The position numbers and the translations under genes were made by a program. From Nitrosomonas sp. (GTDB lineage Bacteria > Pseudomonadota > Gammaproteobacteria > Burkholderiales > Nitrosomonadaceae), in the NCBI GenBank assembly GCA_005779435.1, contig SXJH01000127.1:1-5580 (forward strand): DNA of 5,580 nucleotides, read 5' to 3'. Positions within the stretch are counted from its first letter, which is position 1. The number at the start of each line of letters is the position of its first letter. Under the pieces are notes generated by a model. It worked only from the letters and a program-made list of their open reading frames with translations. It was not told where the DNA came from and searched no databases. Of the stretch, positions 1-5,461 are shown piece after piece.

Positions 1-2
1 GT

Positions 3-122
3 TACCGAGGGCTAGCAAAAGCACACGCCTGGCATACCTTGCAAGCTATGGCGTATAACCTGAAAAGGTTGCCCAAGTTGTTTGCCCAAAGCATGATGAG
101 ACAGGGAGCGTGCGCCTGTTAA
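3..122 (+). CDS. C-terminal fragment of a DDE transposase (IS5/IS1182-like), cut by the window edge
   Basis: An open frame enters from the left edge and stops at TAA (120-122), giving 39 residues. It begins YRGLAKAHAWHT and continues into a YNLKRL stretch. Such a basic RGLAK...NLKRL tail closes the catalytic domain of many IS4/IS5/IS1182-type DDE transposases, which cut and paste their own element. The catalytic DDE residues lie outside the window, so activity cannot be judged. The fragment points toward the minus-strand gene cluster and is separated from it by about 155 AT-rich bases. The family assignment rests on the tail alone: transposase is fairly secure, the exact IS family is not. The overlapping minus-strand frame at 12-212 is cysteine- and leucine-rich and resembles nothing, so I treat it as a shadow. 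Confidence 0.75.
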   Translation, partial: YRGLAKAHAWHTLQAMAYNLKRLPKLFAQSMMRQGACAC

Positions 123-157
123 ATGAAAAATAGGTAAAAAAACACAGAAAACACGAC

Positions 158-234
158 AAATTCGTATCAAATTACGACTTTTATCTTGAAAAATCCAAAA
201 AAGATAGAGCAAATCAAATTTAGATTACGAATTT
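158..234. repeat. 9-bp inverted repeat with iterated ATTACGA units in AT-rich spacer
   Basis: The arms AAATTCGTA (158-166) and TACGAATTT (226-234) are perfect reverse complements 59 bp apart. Allowing two single-base insertions, the similarity extends to about 16 against 18 nt. ATTACGA also occurs as a direct repeat at 171-177 and 224-230, and TCGTA/TACGA at 162-166 and 173-177 form a small local palindrome. The block lies in the gene-free stretch between the transposase stop and the end of the udg gene. It may be part of the 3' non-coding end of the insertion sequence. In DNA this AT-rich, short matches can arise by chance, so the function is unknown. Confidence 0.35.
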
Positions 235-248
235 ACTCCAGTATTTCT

Positions 249-278
249 AAAAAACGGTGATTTTGCAAAGGTCTCACC
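249..278 (-). terminator. Probable Rho-independent terminator of the ispD-to-udg gene cluster
   Basis: On the minus strand, just past the udg stop codon, GGTGA (278-274) and TCACC (260-256) form a 5-bp stem around a 13-nt loop that contains the palindrome TTTGCAAA. One G and then six T (254-249) follow. The position directly after the last gene and the T run fit an intrinsic terminator. The stem is short and the loop large, so the strength is uncertain. An alternative 5-bp stem, AAGGT/ACCTT around CTC (268-280), competes with it. The same bases could include the end of the neighbouring insertion sequence. Confidence 0.5.
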
Positions 279-1001
279 TTATGACATAAGCGACCGCATC
301 GTGGATTTTGCAAAACAAAGATCTTTCCAAGCCTTGGCTTTTTCCGGCAAAGACCGCAATAAATAGGCCGGGTGGTAAGTCACAATCAGCGGTATGCCCG
401 AATAATCGTGAACTTTGCCGCGCAAACTGGAAATACTGTCGTCGCATTGTAAGAGATTCTGCGCGGCGACTTTTCCCAAGGCGACGATCAGTTTCGGCTT
501 GATCAATGCAATTTGCCGGGTTAGATAGGATTCGCAGTGTTGCGCTTCCGCCGGACTCGGATTTCTGTTGCCGGGCGGGCGGCATTTCACGATATTGGCA
601 ATATAAACATGTTCTCCGCGTTTCAAATGGATTGCGGCCAGCATTTGGTCGAGCAGTTTACCGGCTTGTCCGACGAAAGGTTCTCCGATTTCGTCTTCGC
701 GCGCACCGGGTCCTTCGCCGATGAAAAGCCAATCGGCGTGTTCATCGCCGATACCGAATACGGTGCGATTGCGCGTTTGGTGTAATGGACATAAGGTGCA
801 TTGGGATACGGTTTGTCTGAGTTGATCCCAATCCATTTGCTGAATTGCTGTTGCTTGCTGCGATACTTCCGCTGCTTCGGGAGAGGCGGCTGGATGGTTT
901 GCTTCGATTAATTGCGCGGGCACCGAGTGGCGGAGTCGGCGCTGTTGCCATAGCGGCAACAGATTCAATTCGCCAAGGATTTGCTTGCGCCGGTTGCTCA
1001 T
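279..1001 (-). CDS. Family 4 (UDGa-type) uracil-DNA glycosylase with 4Fe-4S cluster
   Basis: This 240-aa protein removes uracil from DNA, starting base-excision repair of deaminated cytosine. Residues 1-60 are a variable, Ala/Gln-rich N-terminal extension. The catalytic domain follows: C68-x2-C71, the GEGPG motif (95-99) followed by AREDEIGEPFVG, C140 in KCRPP, C156, and the HPAYLLR motif (210-216). Four cysteines spaced C-x2-C ... C-x15-C are the family 4 iron-sulfur ligands, and the GEGPG and HPA motifs form the uracil pocket. The ATG (1001-999) overlaps the rimI stop as ATGA, and no strong ribosome binding site is seen, so translation is probably coupled to rimI. The reading frame stays open upstream to 1316, but that stretch is antisense to nothing and simply lies in another frame of rimI. 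Last gene of the cluster, followed by a probable terminator. Confidence 0.93.
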   Translation of the reverse strand: MSNRRKQILGELNLLPLWQQRRLRHSVPAQLIEANHPAASPEAAEVSQQATAIQQMDWDQLRQTVSQCTLCPLHQTRNRTVFGIGDEHADWLFIGEGPGAREDEIGEPFVGQAGKLLDQMLAAIHLKRGEHVYIANIVKCRPPGNRNPSPAEAQHCESYLTRQIALIKPKLIVALGKVAAQNLLQCDDSISSLRGKVHDYSGIPLIVTYHPAYLLRSLPEKAKAWKDLCFAKSTMRSLMS

Positions 1002-1459
1002 AGCATCAGTTGCATCACAAGTGCATCTTCGCGTCCGCACATGGCGGGGTAATAACCTTTGCGCGTTGCAATTTGCCGAAATCCCATGTGTATATAGAGT
1101 TGTGCCGCGCCATGATTGGATTCTCGTACGTCTAGGAAAACCGATTTTGCTTTTTCTGTGCGCGCATGCGCGATCAAATGTTGCAGCATTTTTTTGCCGA
1201 AGCCTTTTTTTTGCGATTGCGCGGCGATACCGAGTGTCAGGACATGCGCTTCTTCCGGGCTCATCATCATGATGCCGTAACCCAGTATTGTTTCGGCTTG
1301 CGTAAGTACCTGGCAATAATAGTCCGATTTAAGGGAGTCCGCGAAATTTCCAGGCGACCAAGGAAAAAGAAAAATTTCGCGCTCGATCAGAATGATGCGA
1401 TCAATATCCGATGATTGCATGGCTCTGATTGCCACAGCGGATTCGAGCGTCGTATTCAT
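998..1459 (-). CDS. rimI: Ribosomal protein S18-alanine N-acetyltransferase
   Basis: This 153-aa GNAT-fold enzyme (E. coli RimI has 148) transfers acetyl from acetyl-CoA to the N-terminal alanine of ribosomal protein S18. Visible landmarks are FPWSPGNF (32-39, substrate side), the acetyl-CoA pyrophosphate loop QKKGFG (83-88), LDVRESN (109-115), LYIHMGF (121-127) and the RimI-specific end RKGYYPAMCGREDALVM. Tyr122 aligns with the general acid Tyr115 of the enterobacterial enzyme, but the position of general base Glu103 is Asp110 (GAC codon). The ATG at 1459-1457 has a good Shine-Dalgarno (GAAGGAAAG, about 7-9 nt upstream) and overlaps the tsaB stop by ATGA; its own TGA overlaps the udg start the same way. 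The tsaB-rimI pairing is common in proteobacteria and supports the RimI call over other GNATs. Confidence 0.94.
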   Translation of the reverse strand: MNTTLESAVAIRAMQSSDIDRIILIEREIFLFPWSPGNFADSLKSDYYCQVLTQAETILGYGIMMMSPEEAHVLTLGIAAQSQKKGFGKKMLQHLIAHARTEKAKSVFLDVRESNHGAAQLYIHMGFRQIATRKGYYPAMCGREDALVMQLML

Positions 1460-2130
1460 CGTTCACTTTCCTTCAATGCTACTTTGTTGCGGATATATAT
1501 CGGAGCCGCGAGCGCGGGATCGATGCCGCCGTTATCGTGAAATTTTGCTGCGGCAAGCTTGGCGATCTGCTCCGCGTGCGGATGCAGTCCGTAATATATT
1601 TGCTGTAAGTTGCCACGGTAATGTGACGACAATACTTCACGGTAGCTGTCGAACCCGCTGCCGCCGCCATGCCAACTGCTGCCGGAGACTGCGGGCGTGC
1701 GCTGCGGTAAGCAAAGTACAGGCTCGTTGACAATATGCCAGCCGCCATTGGCCGATTTTCGATAAGCGGCATGATAGATCTCGCCCATTCGAGCATCCAG
1801 TGCTGCAATAACGTTGTCTTGCGCAATTTTCTCCGCGATCGCTTCCAGTGTGCTGACAGCCGCAACGGGAAGATCGATTGCGCACGCCAAACCCTGTGCA
1901 ACGCCGCAAGCGATGCGTAAGCCGGTAAAAGAACCGGGGCCTGCGCCGAAAGCGATACCGTCGAGTTGTTGCAAAGATAGCTCGGCTGCGGCAAGCAATT
2001 CGTGAACCATCGGTAGCAGAATTTCCGAATGGCGGTGTCCGGCGATAACTTCTTTGCTGATGATGTTTTCATCGATTTTGAGCGCAATCGAGCAGAATTC
2101 GGTCGAGGTTTCTAGCGTGAGGATTTTCAA
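1456..2130 (-). CDS. tsaB: tRNA t6A37 threonylcarbamoyltransferase complex subunit TsaB
   Basis: TsaB is the non-catalytic ASKHA-fold partner of TsaD in the complex that places threonylcarbamoyl on A37 of ANN-decoding tRNAs. The protein shows the family start KILTLETSTEFCSIAL, then GHRHSE (31-36), GAGPGSFTGLR (62-72) and ALDARMGEIY (to about 119). Length is 224 aa from the chosen TTG (2130-2128); E. coli TsaB has 231. I chose TTG because family members begin almost exactly there. A GTG at 2163-2161 would add 11 residues (YFFINRPRIT...) that fit nothing in the family and would lie only about 9 nt after a likely transcription start. Neither start has a clear Shine-Dalgarno. The stop overlaps the rimI ATG. 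The C-terminal third is less conserved, as is usual. Function is confident; the start is not. Confidence 0.92.
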   Translation of the reverse strand: MKILTLETSTEFCSIALKIDENIISKEVIAGHRHSEILLPMVHELLAAAELSLQQLDGIAFGAGPGSFTGLRIACGVAQGLACAIDLPVAAVSTLEAIAEKIAQDNVIAALDARMGEIYHAAYRKSANGGWHIVNEPVLCLPQRTPAVSGSSWHGGGSGFDSYREVLSSHYRGNLQQIYYGLHPHAEQIAKLAAAKFHDNGGIDPALAAPIYIRNKVALKESER

Positions 2131-2178
2131 AGTAATTCTGGGCCGGTTTATAAAAAAATACACATTCGGTTTGCTGGA

Positions 2179-2184
2179 ATTATA
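2179..2184 (-). promoter_or_regulatory. Candidate internal promoter -10 (TATAAT) before tsaB
   Basis: The gap between the thpR stop and the tsaB start is the only sizeable space in the minus-strand cluster, and it carries a perfect TATAAT on the minus strand. No good -35 hexamer lies 16-18 bp upstream (best TAACCG, 18 bp). Transcription would start near 2172, giving a leader of roughly 40 nt to the TTG start of tsaB. The region is AT-rich, so a chance match is possible. Confidence 0.3.
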
Positions 2185-2205
2185 TAGCTTTCCGTTAATC
2201 GCCGG

Positions 2206-2754
2206 TTATCGCAAAGGCCAGCGGCCAAGCGGTACATAGTCGACATGATTGCGCACGGGCTTCGATTGCACGAGAAGCCATTTGGCGGCAACCAATGGGA
2301 TCGGTTGAATGCGATGATTCTGAATGGCATGCGCCGCGTTGCGGATTAATGTGATATGCGGTTGGTAATCGCGGTTGTCGAATGTGAAGCCGTTATCGGT
2401 TAATGCGATTTTTAACGTGCTTACAAGCGCCATTAATTCTGCGGGAACATTTGCCGCTTGCAGCGAGACGATTTGGTTATGCTTCCAATAGCAAACGGTG
2501 TCGAATGTGATTTCAAATGGCTTGGCATTGATCGTTGCCATGGCTTGCTTGAGCGTTTCGGTGCGCGTAACGGCGATATCGCCAATAAACAGTAAGGTGA
2601 GATGCAGGTGCTGCGGTCTGATTTTGCGCCCGCCGCAAACCGGTTCAAGCCGGTTCGCTTGCAGCGATAGCTGCTGCTGCGTCGGCGGATCGGGGAACAA
2701 GGCAAGGAATACGCGTATGGATTTTGTCGCGGCATCAATGCGTGGTCGGTTCAA
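2206..2754 (-). CDS. thpR: RNA 2',3'-cyclic 3'-phosphodiesterase (2H/LigT family)
   Basis: A 182-aa member of the 2H phosphoesterase superfamily, which opens 2',3'-cyclic phosphate RNA ends to 2'-phosphates; historically called LigT for a weak 2'-5' RNA ligase activity. The two diagnostic catalytic motifs are present: H51-L-T-L54 and H133-I-T-L136, about 80 residues apart as expected. The N-terminus (RVFLALFPD, 14-22) is the first strand of the typical fold, and a basic QSKPVRNHVDYVPLGRWPLR ends it, matching the usual Y..L..WPL finish. The start is TTG (2754-2752) with a good Shine-Dalgarno (AAGGA, about 9 nt upstream) that overlaps the end of ispF; no suitable ATG is in frame nearby. It begins 5 nt after the ispF stop, so the two are co-transcribed and probably coupled. 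Its physiological RNA substrate is not known from this context. Confidence 0.92.
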   Translation of the reverse strand: MNRPRIDAATKSIRVFLALFPDPPTQQQLSLQANRLEPVCGGRKIRPQHLHLTLLFIGDIAVTRTETLKQAMATINAKPFEITFDTVCYWKHNQIVSLQAANVPAELMALVSTLKIALTDNGFTFDNRDYQPHITLIRNAAHAIQNHRIQPIPLVAAKWLLVQSKPVRNHVDYVPLGRWPLR

Positions 2755-2759
2755 GCGAA

Positions 2760-3245
2760 TTATTCCTTACGCTCAATCAAGCATACAGCTTGTGTGGCGA
2801 TGCCTTCTTCACGGCCGAGTGCGCCCAGGTGTTCCGCTGTTTTGGCTTTAATGTTGATATCGCTGGTGTGCATGTGCAAGTCGTGTGCAATATTGGCAAT
2901 CATGGCCGGGATATGCGGTGCCATTTTCGGCGCTTGCGCAACGATGGTGGCGTCGATGTTGATGATTTTGTAATGCTGTTGTTGCAACAGTGCATGGACA
3001 TTGCGCAATAGCACGCGGCTGTCGATATTTTTGTACTGCGGATCGGTGTCGGAAAAATGACGTCCGATATCGCCGAGCGCCGCAGCGCCGATGAGTGCGT
3101 CACAAATCGCGTGTAATAATACGTCGGCATCCGAATGTCCGAACAATCCTTTTTCATGCGGAATGGTGACACCGCCAATGATCAGCGGACGCCCTTCGGT
3201 TAGTCGGTGAACATCCGTTCCTTGCCCTATTCTAATTGTGCTCAT
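2760..3245 (-). CDS. ispF: 2-C-methyl-D-erythritol 2,4-cyclodiphosphate synthase
   Basis: IspF cyclises 4-diphosphocytidyl-2-C-methylerythritol 2-phosphate to MEcPP with loss of CMP in the MEP isoprenoid pathway; it works as a trimer with a divalent metal at each active site. The 161-aa protein has the normal length. Metal ligands D11, H13 (in GQGTDVH) and H45 (HSDADVLLH) are present, followed by ALGDIGRHFSDTD (57-69), AQAPKM (103-108) and KAKTAEHLG...GREEGIA (134-150). The usual aromatic residue before the DVH motif is Thr10. The ATG (3245-3243) has a clear AGAGGA Shine-Dalgarno about 6-7 nt upstream. In-frame sequence upstream to 3320 is antisense-free but lies inside ispD, so it is not part of the protein. 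The start overlaps the ispD end by 14 nt, giving the frequent ispD-ispF pair. Confidence 0.97.
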   Translation of the reverse strand: MSTIRIGQGTDVHRLTEGRPLIIGGVTIPHEKGLFGHSDADVLLHAICDALIGAAALGDIGRHFSDTDPQYKNIDSRVLLRNVHALLQQQHYKIINIDATIVAQAPKMAPHIPAMIANIAHDLHMHTSDINIKAKTAEHLGALGREEGIATQAVCLIERKE

Positions 3246-3945
3246 GGGTATTCCTCTGTTGTAAGATGAGTTCGGCCAATGCCAAATCTTGCGGATAGGT
3301 GACTTTGAAATTATAAGCATCGCTCAGTATGAGTTTGGGATGATAGCCCAAAGCTTCTACTGCGCTGGCATCGTCGGTGATGGGCATGTGCGTTGCATTT
3401 TGCAGTGCGCGTGCGAGTAGTTCGTAGCGAAACATTTGCGGTGTCTGCGCTTGCCACAAATTGTCGCGGGATTCGGTGCGCGCGACGCGGCCAGCCGAAT
3501 CGTTGCGCTTTAATGTGTCGGCAACGGGAACGGCCAATAAGCCACCGACATCGTCTTCGGCTAATTCGTCGATCAATCGATTGAGTTGATCTGTAGTCAA
3601 ACAAGGCCGAGCGGCATCGTGAACGAGTATCCAATCTTGATCGTCGATTAAGTTTTTTTGCTTTGCAGCGGTTAGTCCATTCAGTACACTATTCGCACGA
3701 GTCGCGCCGCCGCAATTGAATATCATGAGTTTTGGGTCGAATTCGGACCAATCGTAATGCAACCATTCGGCATCGCGAGGCGCTAATACGACAATGATCC
3801 CTGAAATGAACGGATTTCGGCTGAGTGTGCGGATTGCATGATAAATCATTGGCCGGTTGTTTAATGATAGATATTGCTTGGGTAATTCATTCCCCATACG
3901 GGATCCCGAGCCTGCGGCTGGAATTAACGCAAAAAACTTTGGCAT
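3232..3945 (-). CDS. ispD: 2-C-methyl-D-erythritol 4-phosphate cytidylyltransferase
   Basis: IspD joins MEP and CTP to give 4-diphosphocytidyl-2-C-methylerythritol, the third step of the MEP pathway. The 237-aa protein carries the nucleotide-binding signature PAAGSGSRMG (9-18) with R16 and K23 (PKQ) at the catalytic positions, GGATRANSVLNGL (79-91), LVHDAARP (107-113), PVADTLK (140-146), LWQAQTPQMF (163-172), TDDASAVEALGY (190-201) and NFKVTYPQDL (212-221). All motifs are intact. I start at ATG 3945-3943 because family members begin just before the PAAG loop. An in-frame TTG at 4035 would add 30 residues unlike the family. No Shine-Dalgarno is visible at the ATG. First gene of the minus-strand cluster, divergent from prfB. 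Confidence 0.96.
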   Translation of the reverse strand: MPKFFALIPAAGSGSRMGNELPKQYLSLNNRPMIYHAIRTLSRNPFISGIIVVLAPRDAEWLHYDWSEFDPKLMIFNCGGATRANSVLNGLTAAKQKNLIDDQDWILVHDAARPCLTTDQLNRLIDELAEDDVGGLLAVPVADTLKRNDSAGRVARTESRDNLWQAQTPQMFRYELLARALQNATHMPITDDASAVEALGYHPKLILSDAYNFKVTYPQDLALAELILQQRNTHEHN

Positions 3946-4101
3946 TTTTGGAGTGGGATTGGGTTTATAGAATGGGTGAGTATATAAAATGGCGAAAAAA
4001 TATCGGTAGCAGCGAATTATAATTTTTTTTGCCAATCGGTGTTGGATTGCTAAGTTGCTCGAATTGGAAATAACGAAATAATTTACTTATCAGGTGAGAA
4101 C
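3946..4101. promoter_or_regulatory. Divergent ispD / prfB promoter region
   Basis: This 156-bp AT-rich gap separates the starts of ispD and prfB. For ispD, a TATACT -10 on the minus strand (3984-3979) would start transcription near 3972, about 27 nt before the ATG; its -35 is poor. For prfB, TTGGGT (3959-3964), a 16-bp spacer and TATATA (3981-3986) overlap that element on the + strand. A nearer option is TTGCTC, an 18-bp spacer and TAATTT, ending just before the prfB ribosome binding site. A second TATAAT lies on the minus strand in the T-rich stretch near 4015-4028. No operator or riboswitch is recognisable. The individual promoter calls are weak. Confidence 0.4.
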
Positions 4102-5209
4102 ATGGAAGCGGAACAAATAAATACCATAGCCAATCAACTCGAGGATCTTGGCAGTCGTGCGAAAGAATTGCGGAGGTTTCTTTGACTTCGATAACAAACA
4201 GACGCGATTGAATGAATTAAAGCGATTGCTCGAGGATCCGGCAATTTGGAACGATAGTAAACGCAGTCAAGAGGTTGGCCGCGAGAAAAAAACTTTGGAA
4301 GATACGGTAGTCGTGTTGACGTCCATGGAGCAGCAGCTATCGGATTTGCAAGAATTGTTTCAAATGGCGAAAGACGAAACCGACGATGCAACGTTTGCCA
4401 GCATTGCAATCGATGTTGCCGCTGTCGAAAAGGAAATAGCCAATCTGGAATTCAGGCGCATGTTTTCCGATCCGATGGATCCGAGTAATTGTTTTGTGGA
4501 TGTGCAATCCGGTTCCGGCGGCACGGAAGCGCAAGATTGGGCGGCTATGTTGGAACGCATGTATTTACGCTATTGTGAGCGGCAGGGATTTGAAGTTGAA
4601 GTGTTGGAGGAATCGCCGGGGGATGTGGCGGGTATCAAAAGTGCAACTTTGAAAGTAACCGGTGAATACGCTTACGGATATTTGCGTACTGAAACCGGCG
4701 TACATCGATTGGTTAGAAAATCGCCGTTTGATTCGGGAAATCGCCGTCACACATCTTTTGCCAGCGTTTTTGTTTATCCCGAAGTGGATGACAGTATCGA
4801 GATTGAAATAAATCCGGCCGATTTGCGGATTGACACGTTCCGGGCTTCGGGGGCGGGAGGTCAGCATATTAATAAAACGGATTCTGCAATACGCATTACG
4901 CACAATCCGACCGGTATCGTGGTGCAATGCCAAAGCGGGCGATCGCAACATCGTAATAAAGCCGATGCAATGGCAATGCTGAAGTCGCGATTGTACGAAG
5001 CGGAGTTACGAAAGCGCAACGAGGAAAAACAAGCGATCGAAGAGACCAAGACGGATATCGGATGGGGGCATCAGATTCGTTCTTATGTGCTGGATCAATC
5101 GCGTATCAAAGATTTGCGCACCAATGTGGAAATTGGCAACACGCAAAGTGTGTTGGATGGAGATTTAAGCAGTTTTATCGAAGCGAGTTTGAAACAAGGG
5201 ATCAAATAA
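4102..5209 (+). CDS. prfB: Peptide chain release factor 2 (two frames joined by programmed +1 frameshift)
   Basis: RF2 recognises UGA and UAA in the ribosomal A site and triggers peptide release. The ATG at 4102 follows an AGGTGA Shine-Dalgarno and opens a 27-codon frame (MEAEQINTIA... to LRRFL) that ends at an in-frame TGA (4183-4185). Skipping one base at CTT-T gives GAC (4184-4186) and DFDNKQTRLNE..., continuous with the family (E. coli LRGYL|DYDAK). The joined protein is 368 aa, against 365 in E. coli. The tripeptide anticodon SPF is at 207-209 and the catalytic GGQ at 252-254. Residue 248, aligned with E. coli 246, is Ala rather than the Thr peculiar to K-12. The N-terminal 110 residues are a charged helical domain. 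It stands divergent from ispD and directly upstream of an rRNA operon; lysS, its frequent partner, is not next to it. A gene caller would wrongly start it at 4148. Confidence 0.96.
4171..4186 (+). promoter_or_regulatory. prfB programmed +1 frameshift signal
   Basis: The stretch reads CGG AGG TTT CTT TGA C. CTT-TGA-C (4180-4186) is the canonical RF2 slippery site: peptidyl-tRNA-Leu slips from CTT to TTT while the TGA waits for RF2. The internal Shine-Dalgarno GGAGG ends 3 nt before CTT, the same spacing as AGGGGG in E. coli. When RF2 is plentiful the TGA is read as stop after 27 residues; when RF2 is scarce ribosomes shift and make the full factor. The autoregulation is established for the family; its presence here is read directly from the sequence. 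Confidence 0.95.
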
Positions 5210-5301
5210 GGTTGCGTCAAAATATTTCATCACCAGTAGTACTGGATGGAGTGACTGTATTTGAAGCAATTTTTGGCATGTAAAAATCATTCGCGGATGG
5301 A
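5210..5301. other. Gene-free spacer between prfB and the rRNA promoter
   Basis: I see no coding region, tRNA or clear terminator here. CCAGTAGTACTGG (5233-5245) is a perfect palindrome around a central G, but no T run follows. ATTTTT and AAAAAT (5269-5274, 5282-5287) make a weak AT-only inverted repeat. How prfB transcription ends before the rrn promoter is unclear; Rho or read-through into rrn are both possible. Confidence 0.5.
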
Positions 5302-5324
5302 CAAGAGAAATAATTACAGAAACA
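5302..5324 (+). promoter_or_regulatory. Candidate UP element of the rRNA promoter
   Basis: The 23 bases just upstream of the -35 box are about three-quarters A/T, with runs such as AGAAATAATTA. This is where the RNA polymerase alpha C-terminal domain binds at strong rRNA promoters. The call rests on position and composition only; no Fis site is evident by eye. Confidence 0.4.
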
Positions 5325-5326
5325 GC

Positions 5327-5354
5327 TTGACCGTCCTAATAGAGTCTGTATAAT
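5327..5354 (+). promoter_or_regulatory. rRNA operon promoter (TTGACC-16-TATAAT)
   Basis: TTGACC (5327-5332) and a perfect TATAAT (5349-5354) are 16 bp apart, the short spacer typical of rrn P1 promoters. The discriminator TCCGCT (5355-5360) is C-rich, as in promoters under stringent (ppGpp) and growth-rate control. Transcription should start near 5361, giving a leader of about 186 nt before 16S. No second promoter is obvious downstream. It is by far the best sigma-70 promoter in the window. Confidence 0.88.
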
Positions 5355-5363
5355 TCCGCTTCT

Positions 5364-5375
5364 CGCTGCTTAGCG
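5364..5375 (+). promoter_or_regulatory. boxB-like hairpin of the rRNA antitermination leader
   Basis: CGCT (5364-5367) and AGCG (5372-5375) form a 4-bp stem with the 4-nt loop GCTT. It lies just after the expected transcription start and 18 nt before boxA, the boxB-boxA order of rrn nut-like sites. The stem is small, so the call depends on context. Confidence 0.5.
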
Positions 5376-5393
5376 CAACTTAATAAGTAGCAA

Positions 5394-5405
5394 CGCTCTT
5401 TAAAA
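5394..5405 (+). promoter_or_regulatory. boxA antitermination element
   Basis: CGCTCTTTAAAA closely matches the rrn boxA consensus TGCTCTTTAACA. In the transcript boxA loads NusB-NusE(S10) and the SuhB-containing antitermination complex, protecting the untranslated rRNA transcript from Rho. The run of A that follows replaces the usual CA. Confidence 0.82.
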
Positions 5406-5420
5406 AAATACAATCGATAG

Positions 5421-5430
5421 GTGTGAGTAC
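5421..5430 (+). promoter_or_regulatory. boxC-like element in the rRNA leader
   Basis: GTGTGAGTAC, about 15 nt after boxA, resembles the GU-rich boxC of proteobacterial rRNA leaders. The boxB-boxA-boxC order supports it, but boxC has only a loose consensus. Confidence 0.4.
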
Positions 5431-5442
5431 TTAGTGAAGAAA

Positions 5443-5461
5443 TGGATTCGATTTGAATCCA
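5443..5461 (+). other. Leader hairpin between boxC and 16S
   Basis: TGGATTC (5443-5449) and GAATCCA (5455-5461) form a perfect 7-bp stem around the 5-nt loop GATTT. An A-rich tract, not a T run, follows, so it is not an intrinsic terminator. It may help 16S precursor folding or processing. The pairing is seen directly; the role is inferred. Confidence 0.5.

Noticed and set aside
12..212. 66-aa minus-strand frame over the transposase tail
   Set aside because: No family features, no ribosome binding site that I can defend, and it overlaps a recognisable transposase C-terminus on the other strand.
1002..1316. 105-residue N-terminal extension of the uracil-DNA glycosylase frame
   Set aside because: It lies wholly inside rimI in another frame and resembles no protein; the ATG at 1001 forms the ATGA overlap with rimI.
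2131..2205. Intrinsic terminator between thpR and tsaB
   Set aside because: A T7 run exists on the minus strand, but only a 4-bp ATTC/GAAT stem precedes it, separated from the run by 5 nt; too weak to call.
3246..3320. 25-residue upstream extension of IspF
   Set aside because: It is inside ispD in another frame; the ATG at 3245 has a good Shine-Dalgarno and matches the family N-terminus.
3946..4035. 30-residue TTG-started extension of IspD
   Set aside because: It is AT-rich promoter-like sequence; IspD proteins begin just before the PAAGSGSRMG loop.
4148..4183. prfB start at 4148 (MAVVRKNCGGF...)
   Set aside because: This lies in the +1 frame beneath the true leader frame; RF2 homology runs MEAEQ...LRRFL in frame from 4102 and then shifts at CTT-TGA.
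5233..5290. Intrinsic terminator after prfB
   Set aside because: The CCAGTAGTACTGG palindrome has no following T tract, and the ATTTTT/AAAAAT repeat is AT-only.
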